DNA from: Panorpa germanica
Lineage: Eukaryota > Arthropoda > Insecta > Mecoptera > Panorpidae
Direction of reading: 5' to 3'
DNA: 64,000 nt
Assembly (NCBI GenBank): GCA_963678705.1
Contig: OY783204.1
Location: 16,316,759-16,380,758 of the forward strand
The notes below the pieces were generated by a model. That model searched no databases. It saw only the letters and a list, made by a program, of their open reading frames with translations, and was not told the DNA's origin. How positions within the stretch are numbered: position 1 is the stretch's first letter; every line of letters starts with the position of its first letter. A program made the position numbers and the translations under genes. Shown one piece after another: positions 21,960 through 33,109 of this stretch.

Positions 21960-22350
21960 ACACGAGACAGAACTGCATACGGACGCTGGTTCAGTGGGGG
22001 TGGGAGCTGTGTTACTACAATTAATAGAAAGGGAGTGGAAGCTGGTGGCATGTTTGGCAGGAAAACAACAGCGGATGTGTTGGAATTGGAATGTTTACCA
22101 TACAAGCCGCACTCCGATGTGATGAGTTTTGGCATGTTGGTTGAGGTGGATGTTTGTGATGTTCCAATGGCGGTTTTCTTGCGATTGTTTTAAGAAGCTT
22201 GGAGTCATTGGTTGGGAATTGGGAAGGCGAACTACTTTTGATCGTTTGAGCAACGTTGTTGTGATTTCTACGAATTAGAGACTATGGCTGTAGAGTCATC
22301 CTTAAACTACTGGAGAGTGTATTTACTATGGTTGAAGTTTAATGTTGTGG
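21960..22350 (+). pseudogene. Gypsy-type RNase H, degenerate
   Basis: 'ELHTDAGSVGVGAVLLQ' (near 21,970) is the first catalytic Asp block. 'YELETMAVESSLNYWRVYL' (near 22,270) is the Glu-containing block. They are in different frames with a filler of altered frame between. Confidence 0.75.
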
Positions 22351-22587
22351 CGGTTGTGAGAGGCGGGCTGTAGCGCCTTGAGGACTGCATTTGCAGAGAA
22401 GGATTTGATGCCGAGAACAGGGCCGTGATGGCTGAAGATTTGGGATTTTGGTTTTGAGATTGATTTGAGTTGAGTTTGACAGAGGTTGACTGGATGTAGC
22501 GGCGGAACCAAGAGTTGAACAATTATTACAAACTTATACGTAGAGTGTAAGGAGGAAGGAGTACGGTTGAAGTAAAATAGTATTTTA

Positions 22588-22800
22588 CGGATTATGCGCT
22601 GAAAAATGGAGGAATTTTAAGGAAACTGGAAAATAGAGTTCAGCTATGGATTGTACCTAAAATTGTGCAATGGCAGATTGCAGATTATACCACGATGAAA
22701 CAGATTATTTCAGTACTGAAAAAGCATTGCATAAAATACGTGAGAATTATTGGATTGCTGGTATAAACAGTTTATTACAAAGTACGTAACAACATGGTTA
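22588..22800 (+). pseudogene. Integrase H2C2 zinc-finger region, degenerate
   Basis: 'WIVPKIVQWQIADY' then, one frame over, 'YHDETDYFSTEKALHKIREN' and 'YWIAG' match the N-terminal zinc-binding domain of gypsy integrases. The second histidine of the family is Y here. The DDE core that should follow in 22.8-23.4 kb is not recognisable. Confidence 0.75.
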
Positions 22801-23432
22801 CAGTCCTACAGAACGATATTGTGCTATTCTTAAAATACGTAGACACGTAAGAATAAGCATCGTATCGGCAGTGATCAGGGATCATGTGTTTGAAATCAAT
22901 TCAGGTTGTGTTATATGGAGATGTTTGTATGTCTAGCTACAATCATATATAACACAACGTATCACGGGAATTGATTGTGAATTAGGCGTGGGCCGAAATT
23001 CATGAAGCTAATCCTTCGTGTTATATTGTAGACCTATGATGACGGTAAATGTCGGTCTGTGGACAGTATAGCATGAGGTAGTGATTATGTCTAAAGGCGG
23101 AAACGCCGATATTCATAATCAAGAGGGATACAGGTCGGGACAGGGGTGGAGGACCTGTATTCATGTGATGTTGACATGTTGTATTTTGGGTGGGCCAATT
23201 CTGGTGCCTATGTAAAATGGAACGTGAGTGTTGGTTATTTTTGAGTGAAGGCTTCTGCAGGGCCGGAAATTCATAAAGTCCAATACGAAATTTTTAAACG
23301 ACATGTGGATAATGGATAGTTGGACACAACTGCTTCATTATTTTACATACGTCTGCATTTCTGTTTTCTATCGTTATTTTTGTTATTACAGTAACCCAGG
23401 GCGGGGACGCCCTAAACGTCAGGTTGGCCGAG

Positions 23433-23779
23433 TGATATCACCAGTCTCGAGGAGACACAGGATTGTAATACTTAACGCTGACATAAAACACATGTGGGCA
23501 TGGGAACTGTGCTGGAACCTCGAGAGTGACTCGCGGGAACTGGCTGACATAAAACACATGTGGGCATGGGAACTGTGCTGGAACCTCGAGAGTGACTCGC
23601 GGGAACTGGGCTTGAACCTCGAGAGTGACTCGGGTTTGGGCATTCTGACTTACGGCCTCTGACTGGAAGGGTTGAGCTGATTACATTTTTATAAGACTAC
23701 ATATTTAATTTCGGATTGATTACTAATAAATATATTCTTGTTCAATTGATTGTAATGTTTTAATTAAACAACCCTAACA
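23433..23779 (+). repeat. 3' LTR
   Basis: 347 bp, apparently identical to the 5' LTR, including both copies of the internal 66-bp repeat. The usual purine tract just upstream is not evident: 'aacgtcaggttggccgag' precedes it, with 'agggcggggac' about 25 bases further up. Confidence 0.9.
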
Positions 23780-24278
23780 GTATATTACTCGCACTCGTTC
23801 GATCACTGGGGTTAAGCATCACAGCGGGCAGTCACAGTTTGGACGGGTGTCATCTCAGTCATCCGTCCAAACTGCGGCTGTGGTGACTGTAGTCGTGGTT
23901 CGGTGCCGTCGTGCACACGTCATTTGAACCGCGGCGACAGGGGTATGCGTATGGGGTTTTCGTTGACATTGCACTTCCCTAGCCAATGGTGCGCAGTGTT
24001 CGGTGTCACCGCTTACATACCTCGGTAGTATTATTCCATATACTACCCTTCCAGGCGAGCACACTTCAGTGATTTAATATCTAATAGGGGTATCTCCCCT
24101 TATCCAAGGTACCTGACTTCCTATAACCGTCCGTGTTACACAAACAGATGTAATTTCTGTAGCCACATTTGCGCGAGTTTATGGCCTCATATGAGGCTGG
24201 TATCGCAAAGTCTCCAGGAGTGGAGGAAGATTTTAACGAAATCATACTATACCCAGTGTAGTATATTACTCGCACTCG
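23780..24278 (+). repeat. Tandem array of 5S-derived units (right part)
   Basis: Fourteen bases finish unit 4 (23,784-23,797 after the GTAT duplication, making 467+14=481), and unit 5 runs 23,798-24,278 (481 bp). The array then meets the right copy of the 13-bp duplication and SINE S1 resumes. Confidence 0.9.
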
Positions 24279-24500
24279 ACTGCTGTGTCTTCGGGTTCGA
24301 TCCCCGGACCAGATATATATTTTCTGGGTTAGGTTATTATGAACTTATATTGATTATGGTCATACATAATCATACAGTTATTAGGCAGTGGTGTAGCCCA
24401 CATATATGAGGCCACGACACCATAAATTGAAGGAGGTCGTCGGTGATAGGACTCAGCATAGGAAATAGGCCGACGTTAAATAAAAAAAAAAAAAAAAAAA
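24277..24500 (+). mobile_element. SINE S1 copy a, 3' part with B box and A tail
   Basis: 'gggttcgatcccc' is a textbook pol III B box. The body continues through 'ggcagtggtgtagcccacat', 'atgaggcc' and 'gtcggtgataggactcagca' to a pure A run ending at about 24,500. Body and tail match copies at 32.46, 52.1 (minus) and 53.9 kb (minus). Confidence 0.85.
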
Positions 24501-24504
24501 AGGA

Positions 24505-25230
24505 TATTTAAATACAAAATAGGAAATAGAAATAATTTACTATTTTGTATTTGAATTTTGAGTATATGTATTTGAAAAACGGACACCTCTGTCGCTAATA
24601 TTATTGTGAAGATGTCTTCTTATTGGCATTCTTTAATGTATTTTTAGGTTTTTCATGTACATGTACATTCGGTACCTGTTACTGCCAATAGTCTTGACTG
24701 TAGTAATCCACCTCTGATTAATAGGTTATATATATTTTAATAAAGTATTTGGAATTTATTTTCAAACTATTTCGCAAGGAACGTATATATTTATTCGTAT
24801 ATATATGTATACACACATATATACAACTGTGTGTAATAATCAGAAATGTATAACCTATAAATATAGCTCACAGTTCCGGGGTTCTTGAGTTCAATATACA
24901 GAAACAAGAAAAATAAATAAAAGATATTGAAAAAAAGTAGAGCAGAGTGATATTGGAAATATGAACGGAAAAAAACAATATTGAAATGGAATTCTAACAC
25001 GAAAACGAAAACGTATTGTATTAATAAAACATTTATGAAAAAGGAAGAAAGGATTTTATGAAACCACTCAAGGAGCTGAATTATTTATGACCTAGTTATT
25101 GACTTCGATATATGGGATTACCATAATAAATGGGATAGTTTTAGGTACAGGGTGTTTTTATGTAAGAACATCATTTTATGTGTCGTCATTAGACTTTTTA
25201 ACAGTTTGCACTATCTATTTTATTTAAGTT
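24505..25230. other. AT-rich stretch without a recognised feature
   Basis: Includes short TA/CA-rich simple sequence at 24,790-24,830. No other feature supported. Confidence 0.4.
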
Positions 25231-25234
25231 GCAA

Positions 25235-25600
25235 TATTAATAGAGTAAAGCTTACGCTTTAATTTTATTATAATTATTCTTTAGTTTAGTGAACTATGTT
25301 TTTTACAGTTCGTTCTGTAAATATAAGCCTATGTTTCTTTAAGGATTTATTATTTATTTAGTAGGTACTATATCCAGGTAGTATTTTAGAAGATATAAAC
25401 AAATATTAAACTGAGATTAGAAATACCACGGTTTATGAGGAACAGACTAAATGTTTAGTCATAACGATTGGATTTATTTGTTTAGGGTAAGGTTTTATAT
25501 ATAATATGGAGAGGAGAGAATTTCCAATGGAGTATAGCTGTCTTTGAATCGATCTCTTCTTGTAAGTTCGTCTGTTGTATAGTTGTATCATAATTTGATA
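25235..25600 (+). repeat. Repeat family H, copy 1
   Basis: About 360 bp shared with 32,745-33,105 and, interrupted, with 50.69-51.65 kb: 'gtttagtgaactatg', 'ggatttattatttattta' and 'tttgaatcgatctcttcttg' occur in order. Noncoding. Confidence 0.7.
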
Positions 25601-26463
25601 AATAAACTTTTAATTAATGATTTAATTTTTTTTTAATTGTACATGTGGTAATTTACAGTTTCCAATTTCCTACAGCTACAGTGTGGTTAAACTATTAAAT
25701 ACTCGTACAGTAGTTATAACTATCTCGGAAAGTACAGTTTAATTTTTATATTTCGAAAGTATAGTCTTTTAAGAATATACTGTTAAATTTTTGTAATGAT
25801 ATTGACAATATTTTCGTTTCTACAGTCGTCTATAGAGAAAATACCATTCAGCAATATCAATACTTAAAACTTTAATCTCATTTATCTCAAAACTACTTTT
25901 TTCGGCAATATGTTGTAGAAAAAAAAAACTGTTCAACGGAATCGTCTGAAATTTTAATATGTTATTCACAACATCAATAGCTATCGTTGGAATTATAATC
26001 ATTATCTTATTTCAATTTCGTATTTTTTTCATTAAATAACTGGTAAAAAAACACAGTTTTTAGAATTTCAATTTCAAATGCGTACCATTTGGATAATTTT
26101 CAATGTTTTTTTGTCTAGTTCCGACCATAACTGAACTCATACTAATTAATAATTTTCTTGGTTTTTATTTTTCAAATAAATAGAAGAGCCAAAATCGGCA
26201 ACATCGTCCTGGTCCAATTTTATGACAGGGTCTACTTCAGCGCAATTTTTAACATATTTAACAATATTTTTAAATTTCAATAAAGATTTGTTTGTATGTA
26301 GAATAAGTGTAATAATAAGCCTAAAAAGTTAAAATATCGTACATACATACGTTTTTGTTACAAAAAAACAATCCTCAAAATACCTTAAATTTTCAAGCTC
26401 TAGCTCTAGAACTATGCTAAAATAGTACCATCTAATCTAGTAACTAAAAAAAGTAACTACAAT

Positions 26464-26985
26464 AAAAGATATAAGAGGTTATGGGAAAATAATGTGCCTC
26501 AGTACCTTATAGAAAAGGACATAAAACACATAAGAAGAACAGCAAGGTTTAGATTGGGAAATGAGGAAAAAGGAAACAGATACTGGGAAAAGAGTGAGGA
26601 AAGAAAGTGTAGAATGTGTGGAGCGGAGGACGAAACACTGGAGCACATTAAGTTTGAGTGTAAGGAAAAAGTAGCAAGCGAAAGGAATATTGGCCAGCTA
26701 TTAAAGGGAGGCAGTGAAGGAAAGAGTTGGATGGCGGAAATAGTAAGAAGGAAAGGAAAAACAGGAGAATAAATAAGCTGGTGGAGAATAATAGAGAGGG
26801 TCAAAAGAAGAAGAAGCAGAAAGCACTTTTGGAAGTAGTAAAAGTCGAGAAGATTTTAAGTTTATTTTAAGTTTAGTTTTAAGTTTGGAATGTATATAGG
26901 AATGAAATGTATTAGAAATATAATACTGTAGATTGTAAAGCCGAAAGGCATACACAATTAATATATAAATAAAAAAAAAAAGTAC
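26464..26985 (+). pseudogene. LINE 3' end with C-terminal zinc knuckle (family X, copy 2)
   Basis: The frame ending at 26,772 reads 'KHIRRTARFRLGNEE', then 'RKCRMCGAEDETLEHIKFEC', the CX2CX8HX4C knuckle at the C-terminus of many insect LINE ORF2 proteins. It continues to a stop and a 3' UTR with 'gattgtaaagccgaaaggca' and an A tail at 26,971-26,982. The RT and endonuclease are missing: a 5' truncation typical of LINE integration. The 3' UTR tag also marks copy 3 at 61.85 kb. Confidence 0.75.
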
Positions 26986-26999
26986 CATCTAATCTTAAG

Positions 27000-27680
27000 C
27001 GATACAGGAAAAAAGATGCAAAATACCGGCCTAAGACAGGTAGCAATATTGAAGCACAAAATCTGCAGGGGTATTGCGTTCGTTAATTCTTGTGAACCCT
27101 TTAGACCGAACAGTTTCAGGAATGCAATGTGTCTTAGTTTACTTAACAGACTTTAGTAAAACAAATATTTCAATATGTTTATCTGAGAAGAAGAAATGCG
27201 TTTAAACAAAGTCTATTGTCACAATTAACTCTAAAGTAAAACAAACACAAATCCGATGGGCGGAAGCGCATGCGCATTGCTTTGTTGAATGAACAAATAT
27301 TGACAGCTGATGGCTGGCCGATTTGATCTGATGGATGTTGTGTCAGTCGTTATCACGAATTGCATTCTGGTTCTCCTGGCACTTTCACATGTGTTCATGT
27401 GTCGATAGCGAATGAATGATTAGTCATTTGTCAAATGAGGAAGAAGAAAACTTACGAGAATTCGTTCTTGTGAAATAATTAAAAAAATGATTTTTAGCTG
27501 TGTCTATCCAACTTAAAGTGAAACTCTGTGTGGATAAATTTATCAAAATGTGACATCGCCTTAACCATATTTTGCGAAGAAAAAAATCAACTCTGAATGG
27601 GCTTGAACCTACAACAATTTGTGACAAAATTGTCTTCTAAAATTTTTATTTTTGATCATTTAATCACCAATGCTAGAAAA
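27000..27680. other. Stretch without a recognised feature
   Basis: No supported gene or repeat. 'aagcgcatgcgcattgct' near 27,266 is a short palindrome. Confidence 0.35.
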
Positions 27681-27686
27681 AATATA

Positions 27687-28130
27687 TCTGCGTGTGATGT
27701 CACATCCGATGATTTGCCAACTCTTTTATACAACAGAGATACATACGAGTAAGAGTGTGACAGATACATCATTTACTACAGTTCAAATTACGAGAGTTCG
27801 GCAGCGACTCATACTTAAAATAAGTTGTGGGGTATAAACTATCGATATAACTAAAAAGCACTGACTCACTTATTTTTTTATAATGTATATAGAAACGAAT
27901 AAGATAAAATTCAATATGGTATTATAGATTTATACCGCTCTTAAAATCTCTTTTAAGTATATGTTGTCGCCGAACTGTCGTGATATTGTTATGAAAAAAA
28001 ATAATCTTGCTTCCTTATTTCTTCTCTGACGTCATACGCAGAGCTAACAAAAACGTCAAAACTGAAAGTCAAATTTTAAATAGCTATATCTCCGTCAACT
28101 TTTGGTTATTTAAATAAAAAGAAACGCCAA
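27687..28130 (+). mobile_element. Repeat/MITE family I, copy 1
   Basis: Opens 'atctgcgtgtgatgtcacat' and, about 350 bp on, has the inverted counterpart 'tctgacgtcatacgcagagc' (28,024). 'tcttttatacaacagagata' recurs at 53.07 kb and in the hairpin at 4466. The tail ('agctatatctccgtcaactt') is shared with 13.65 kb. Confidence 0.5.
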
Positions 28131-28139
28131 TATTTATAT

Positions 28140-29550
28140 ATTAAGGATATCCTTGTGATGGAGTAAAGAATGGAGAACTTGCTGAAACTTTGTAAATTTG
28201 TTCTACGATAGTCAATAAAAAAAATTGAGAAAACTTTTAAGGAAATAATTAGTTTAAAAAAATTAAAATTTCTCGTACAAGTATATGGGGATTCATTACC
28301 TTGTGCATTTGATTAAAAATCTCATCTAAGTATCTAATGAAGAAAATTATTAATTCATTTGAATATGGTTCAGAAAACATCAAGCTTTCGATTAAAATAA
28401 TGAAAATAGTATATATCCGTAGAAATAACAAAAATTATTGACAATTTTATAAAATGTAAAATATCATCACAATCATCCGTTACTTCCGCTGTTCAAAGAC
28501 GATATAAGATTTGGCAACGTCGCTTGCGCAGTTAATCGCCGCATAAATAACCGCGAATATTCGAAAGGCAATAGTTGTCAAATGAGCCTAAGCGATTTAG
28601 AGTAGGCAACCGTATATCTTACATTGACTAATTAAAATATAATTGGACAGCGGAGATGTTGATATACAATTGATGAATAATTTTATAGAAATGAAGATCA
28701 GGGAGAACAACCGACTAAAAATTAGATGATATTAGATGATAAATCATTGTCACTAGATAGAATTATATCATATTTTACAACGATCTTCACTTAAGAATTA
28801 AAAAAATATGACCTATTATTTAACCTAGGTAGAAAATGTAACACAATGTAACACTTCACCTAGCTTGCAGTAAGGTAGCAAGTGTGAAGTTGCACTGCAG
28901 AATTTATCACAGTTTGATTTTAATTGTTTTCAATTTTAATTAATTATATTGTTATTAGACTAACAAACATAATTCAAAAGACATTTATTTTAAAAAATAC
29001 AAAAAATGTTGACAGTTCTTACTTTACGTTACATTAAGTTAGTTGTAAACGCGCCTTACTTTGTCTAGCTTATCAGCATACCTAGCCTAGCGTCGGTCTA
29101 GCCCAGTGCCCAGTGCTCAGAGTTCAGTTTCAGAGTAGCCCAGTCTAGCCGAGTCTAGTCGACATAGCTGATTTACTAAGTTACAATCCTATCGTATTTG
29201 CAACAACCGTTGTAACGGTACAACGACGGAGAGACAACCTTAAGACACGTTTGTTCTAATCCCTACACGAGCAAGGCTGTTTTCGAAAACAAACATATAT
29301 TAACTTATTCAAACTAAAATTATGAATACTTGTTTATGCTTAATTACATTTAAACATAAAGTTGTATAAATATAATGTAATACATATATATTTTATGTCT
29401 ATGTATATATTTATTTATCAGTTTCAGTCAGAGAACTCCATTATTAAAAAGAAACGAATTGTGGATTTTGGTTTGGTAGCAATTTTTTAGTTTCGCCATG
29501 TAAAAATGGCAAACCTGGAAATTTGAATTTAAACTTGAAAATGGGAATGT
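28140..29550. other. AT-rich stretch without a recognised feature
   Basis: A run of 'tctagcc/tagcc' words at 29,085-29,160 is low-complexity. No gene or RNA is supported. Confidence 0.4.
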
Positions 29551-29559
29551 CATCCGTTA

Positions 29560-29885
29560 TTTTGTTTATCTTAAAACCTGTAATTCCCACAAAAAAATTG
29601 TAAAGAGCTTGTTTGTAGATGATAGTATTATCTACAACTTACATAAAAAAGTTTCTGTTGTAGCTCTTACAATAACAAAGTATATCTTACCGCACTACTA
29701 TAGTACTACAATCTGTTCATGTAAATAACGATTTATTGTTGCTTATAACTTTCTTATTGTAGAAGTTACCATAAAAAGTTATTAATAAAAGTTGTAGATA
29801 ATATAGTTATCTACAAAAAAGTGTATCACAACATTTTTGTAGGAGTTACAGTTTTCAAGATAAATAAAGAAAACTGATTGTAATC
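29560..29885. mobile_element. Foldback element
   Basis: The left part ('gtttatcttaaaacctgtaa', 'gtttgtagatgatagta') and the right part ('tatagttatctacaaaaaag', 'gttttcaagataaat') are imperfect inverted repeats of about 80-100 bp around an AT-rich centre. Noncoding foldback or MITE. Confidence 0.55.
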
Positions 29886-30065
29886 GTATTTTCAAGATTC
29901 ATTCCGTAAATTCTAATTTAAATTCATGTTTGACTCTTTTATATAATGAAAAAGAAAAATGTTATCAATAACCGATATGTACGGTTGAATAACCCATTTC
30001 TCTACTATTTGTGAACAAACTTTTTGTGCAAAACTAGCATATAATTGACGGCTCATTATATATAG

Positions 30066-30180
30066 TTGGAAGTCATTCATAAACCACGTGGATTGGTCAG
30101 GGGAGGAGGTATTAAGGTAGAAAGCTATGCAATACTACGTGAGGGAGGAGCTTTCAGGAGAAATTTTCCTAATTTTTTTT
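30066..30180 (+). repeat. Terminal-repeat-like sequence 'ttggaagtcattcataaacc'
   Basis: Matches as inverted sequence the end at 34,000-34,109 ('taatttatgaatgacctcca'). Both are followed inwards by G-rich 'ggggaggagg' / 'ggggacggaggag' blocks. They could be the ends of one 4 kb element or two separate fragments of one family. Confidence 0.45.
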
Positions 30181-30460
30181 TTTGACATAATGAAAATAGT
30201 TTACAGAATATATGACATGAGTATCGGATCACTGTGTTAGTAAAAAAGCAATATTTTTAGTTTGTTAAAGAAATTATTTTTTGAGGAGTGAATGTTTTTA
30301 GTCCTCACGGAGATTGTTCAGGGACAACTAACCTATTCTGTTACTTTTTCACCAATGAAAAAGCAACACTTAAAAAATATTTCTCGAAAAATTCGCAGTA
30401 CGTAGAGGGGGTATGGGGACGCCAATGTCAAGTTCTTGCACCGGGGCCCTAGTCCTGAGT

Positions 30461-30652
30461 CTTACGAATAATATCCGTGATCGAACAGATCTGATTAATA
30501 TGAGTGAAACATTTTATGAATCACTTTTAAAAGAGTATTCCTGTACTATAACAATAATTAATAATAAAATTCAGAAATAGTTCAGAAATACTCTTTTGAA
30601 AATGTTTCACTCATATAAATCATAGCTGTTCGATCACGGATATTATTCGCAA
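30461..30652. mobile_element. Snapback palindrome, ~75-bp arms
   Basis: Left arm begins 'cttacgaataatatccgtga', right arm ends 'tcacggatattattcgcaag'. The arms also share 'atgagtgaaacatttt' and 'aaaagagtattcctg' in inverse order around a centre of about 45 bp. Near-perfect inverted repeat, so a recent foldback MITE or an inverted duplication. Confidence 0.8.
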
Positions 30653-30659
30653 GGAATAA

Positions 30660-32050
30660 GACGCCCGGTTCGAAAAAATCGTAGATTCTTTAACAGAGAC
30701 AGAGAAACAAATATCGGTCTTGTTCATTTTATATCCAATAAGTTTTATATAGTTTAATTAACACAAAGCCCAAAATGTGTTCTGGACTAATTAGAAAAAA
30801 ACTACGTTCAGTGTAAGGGCAGAGAAGAGGAGAATGATAGGGTTGCCTAGGGAAAAGCAACGTTATGCTGCAAGAAGTGAGTGAGAGTTCTAAAAAGACT
30901 AAAATGAAATCACGTCGTTTATGGATGACTCCTTATTACTAATGACATTGATTTTCGGACTTCGGGAGGGTGCTTTTTTATAGAACCTTCTTTTGTATTT
31001 CGACGTACAACTCTGATGAGAATAGTGTATGACGAATGATGCAAGCTTTTAATTAAAATACTTGAAAGAATATTATTGTAGCTATTGAGTCAACATAGAA
31101 ATGTATACTAAATTGTACCATAAAGTTGATTTCGTAGACACCCTTCCAGATGTACACGTCCTGGATGTTGTCTATAATCAGTGACTACTAATCTAATCTT
31201 CTAGTTACTGGACCAGTGGGTTTGTTACCAACCACGCCGTTAATATGCGTTTATGTCTAGATTTATGTATTGTTCAGAGATACCAACAGATAAGCCTAGT
31301 GTACCTACCACACCTCGTGCTTCTTATTTCACCTATAAGCAAAACTATGAGGTACTTATTATATCGTCAACAATACACAAACATTATTGTATAGTGTCAT
31401 CTCACTCTTACTAATAGAATATAACTATGAGAAAAGTAGGCAGCATTATGTATATTATTATGTCGTAGAGTAGTAGTGTACCCCAGCACTTTCTACCTAT
31501 GTTTATTGGAAATAAAATGTATACCAGTTTTAAGATAATAATAATATGATTTATTTGGTGTATACATTTCCGCCTACCTCCCACAGTCTACGGCAACATA
31601 AGTTACATTTATGTGCTGTTCAATTTTTGCTTTAATTTATTTTAGTATTACTTTAACTGACATTATATATTTGCATACATTTATTTAGCTAGAAACATAA
31701 ATTATATATTCTGATATCACACCCGTGACATGGAGCCATTAAAGGGACAGTTCCGGGTTCAAATCCTTGGTCTACAAATTTATTAGGACTATAAGTAGAT
31801 TGTGTTCTTATTTTATTTATTGTGTAAACAATTATTTTAACCTAAACATTAGTCTTCTGTAATTTCGTTTCAGTTCTGTCAGTTTGATAGGCTGTATTCA
31901 ACACAGTATTTGATTTGTGCGCAGAAATATAGAAAACGTGAAGCCAGTAAACAATGAATCCGAAACAAACAGTTGATTTTAAGGTTAGGTTAATAAGTGA
32001 CAACGAATATTGTTCTTGTATTACATGTGTTAAAAAAAATAATATTAAAC
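30660..32050. other. Stretch with a lone pol III B-box-like sequence
   Basis: 'gggttcaaatcc' near 31,755 resembles a B box but no A box is found at the right distance upstream. It is probably a SINE remnant. Otherwise nothing supported. Confidence 0.35.
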
Positions 32051-32059
32051 AAACAATCT

Positions 32060-32235
32060 TGTTAACACCGCCTTTTTGATTGCGAAACCGAAATTTATAA
32101 TAGCAGTGGTCATGAATAGATCATTCTTGTTGTCGGGATATAAAGTTAAAAAAAAAGCAGAATATTATTAAGGGCGATAAAAGGCTATGTGTCTAGGAAG
32201 CTCGAGAAATCATAATAAAAAGAAATAAAAAAGAT
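32060..32235 (+). mobile_element. SINE-like family C, copy 4
   Basis: 'ttgttaacaccgcctttttg' through 'gggcgataaaaggctatgtg' to the A-rich tail. Matches other copies throughout. Confidence 0.75.
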
Positions 32236-32457
32236 ATTAAAAATAAAATGTGTTTAACAGCCTACAATTGGATAGTTCTTTCTAAACTTTTCTAATATTT
32301 GAAATAAAAATCTATTTATTTCTAGCTATAGAGTGTAAGGCGGGAAATCCCCTAGATTTCTACTTCTTGTTTGCCGGAAAAAATGCAATATTATCTCTAA
32401 ATGAATAATGACAATCAATTTTATATCAATGAATTATAAATTGTATATTATATGATT

Positions 32458-32700
32458 TGACGACACAGCGAGCGGGATAATATTTGACATTAGACTGCTG
32501 TGTTTTCGGGTTCCCCAGACCTGAGTTATATTTTCGGTTATTATCAAGGTAAATTGATTATATACATACATAATCATAAATTTAATACACAGACTCATAT
32601 ATGAGGCTACACAACCATAAAAACTGCCAACGTAGTAGGAGGTCATTGGTGATAGGACTTAGCATCGGAAATAGGCTGACGTGAATTAATCAAATTAAAA
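32458..32700 (+). mobile_element. SINE S1 copy b, uninterrupted
   Basis: 'gacgacacagcgagcgggat', 'gactgctgtg', 'cgggttcccc' (decayed B box), 'tcatatatgaggcta', 'gtgataggacttagcatcgg' and an A-rich tail. Serves as the empty-site reference for the split copy at 16-24 kb. Confidence 0.8.
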
Positions 32701-32744
32701 AACATAGTTGAATATGGAATGATGATTAGTAATTAATAAGTTAT

Positions 32745-33105
32745 AAGTTTTAATGGTATTATAATTACTTTTTACTTTAGTGAACTATGCGCTTTACAAT
32801 TCGTACTGTAAATGTAGATCTATGTTAGTTTAAAGATTTATTATTTATTGAGTATGTAATATTTCTAGGTAGAATTTAAAAAAATTTAAGCAAACATTTA
32901 AATGTAATTAGACTTAATGTGGACCAAACTGAAATTAACGGTTGGATTTAGTTTGTTAATGATAATTGTTTAGGCCAAGGTATTCCGTGTAATCTGAATT
33001 AAGTATTTGTACTAGGAGGGAATTTCTACTATAGAATAAAAGCATAGCGATCTTTGAATCGATCTCTTCTTGTACGTGTGTCTGTTGTAGAGTAAAGACG
33101 TGATT
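32745..33105 (+). repeat. Repeat family H, copy 2
   Basis: Aligns along its length with copy 1; ends 'tttgaatcgatctcttcttg'. Confidence 0.7.
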
Positions 33106-33109
33106 ATAT

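Larger units (their letters stand above)
18049..23779 (+). mobile_element. Ty3/gypsy-type LTR retrotransposon, defective
   Basis: Two 347-bp TG...CA direct repeats flank a 5 kb interior, and the whole is flanked by a 4-bp duplication GTAT (18,045-18,048 and 23,780-23,783). It starts with a tRNA-Leu-like primer site and then keeps the order nucleocapsid, protease, RT, RNase H, integrase, which is Ty3/gypsy order. Every domain carries stops, frameshifts or lost key residues. No convincing integrase DDE core is visible and no env. A 65-bp minisatellite fills part of the leader. The element sits inside unit 4 of the 5S-derived array. Confidence 0.9.

Noticed and set aside
24291-24312. tRNA gene suggested by a perfect B box
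   Set aside because: The matching A-box half lies at 16.06 kb across an insertion, and the unit continues into a SINE body with an A tail.
31722-31780. tRNA or SINE around 'gggttcaaatcc'
   Set aside because: No A box at the right distance and no body or tail matching the SINE families here.
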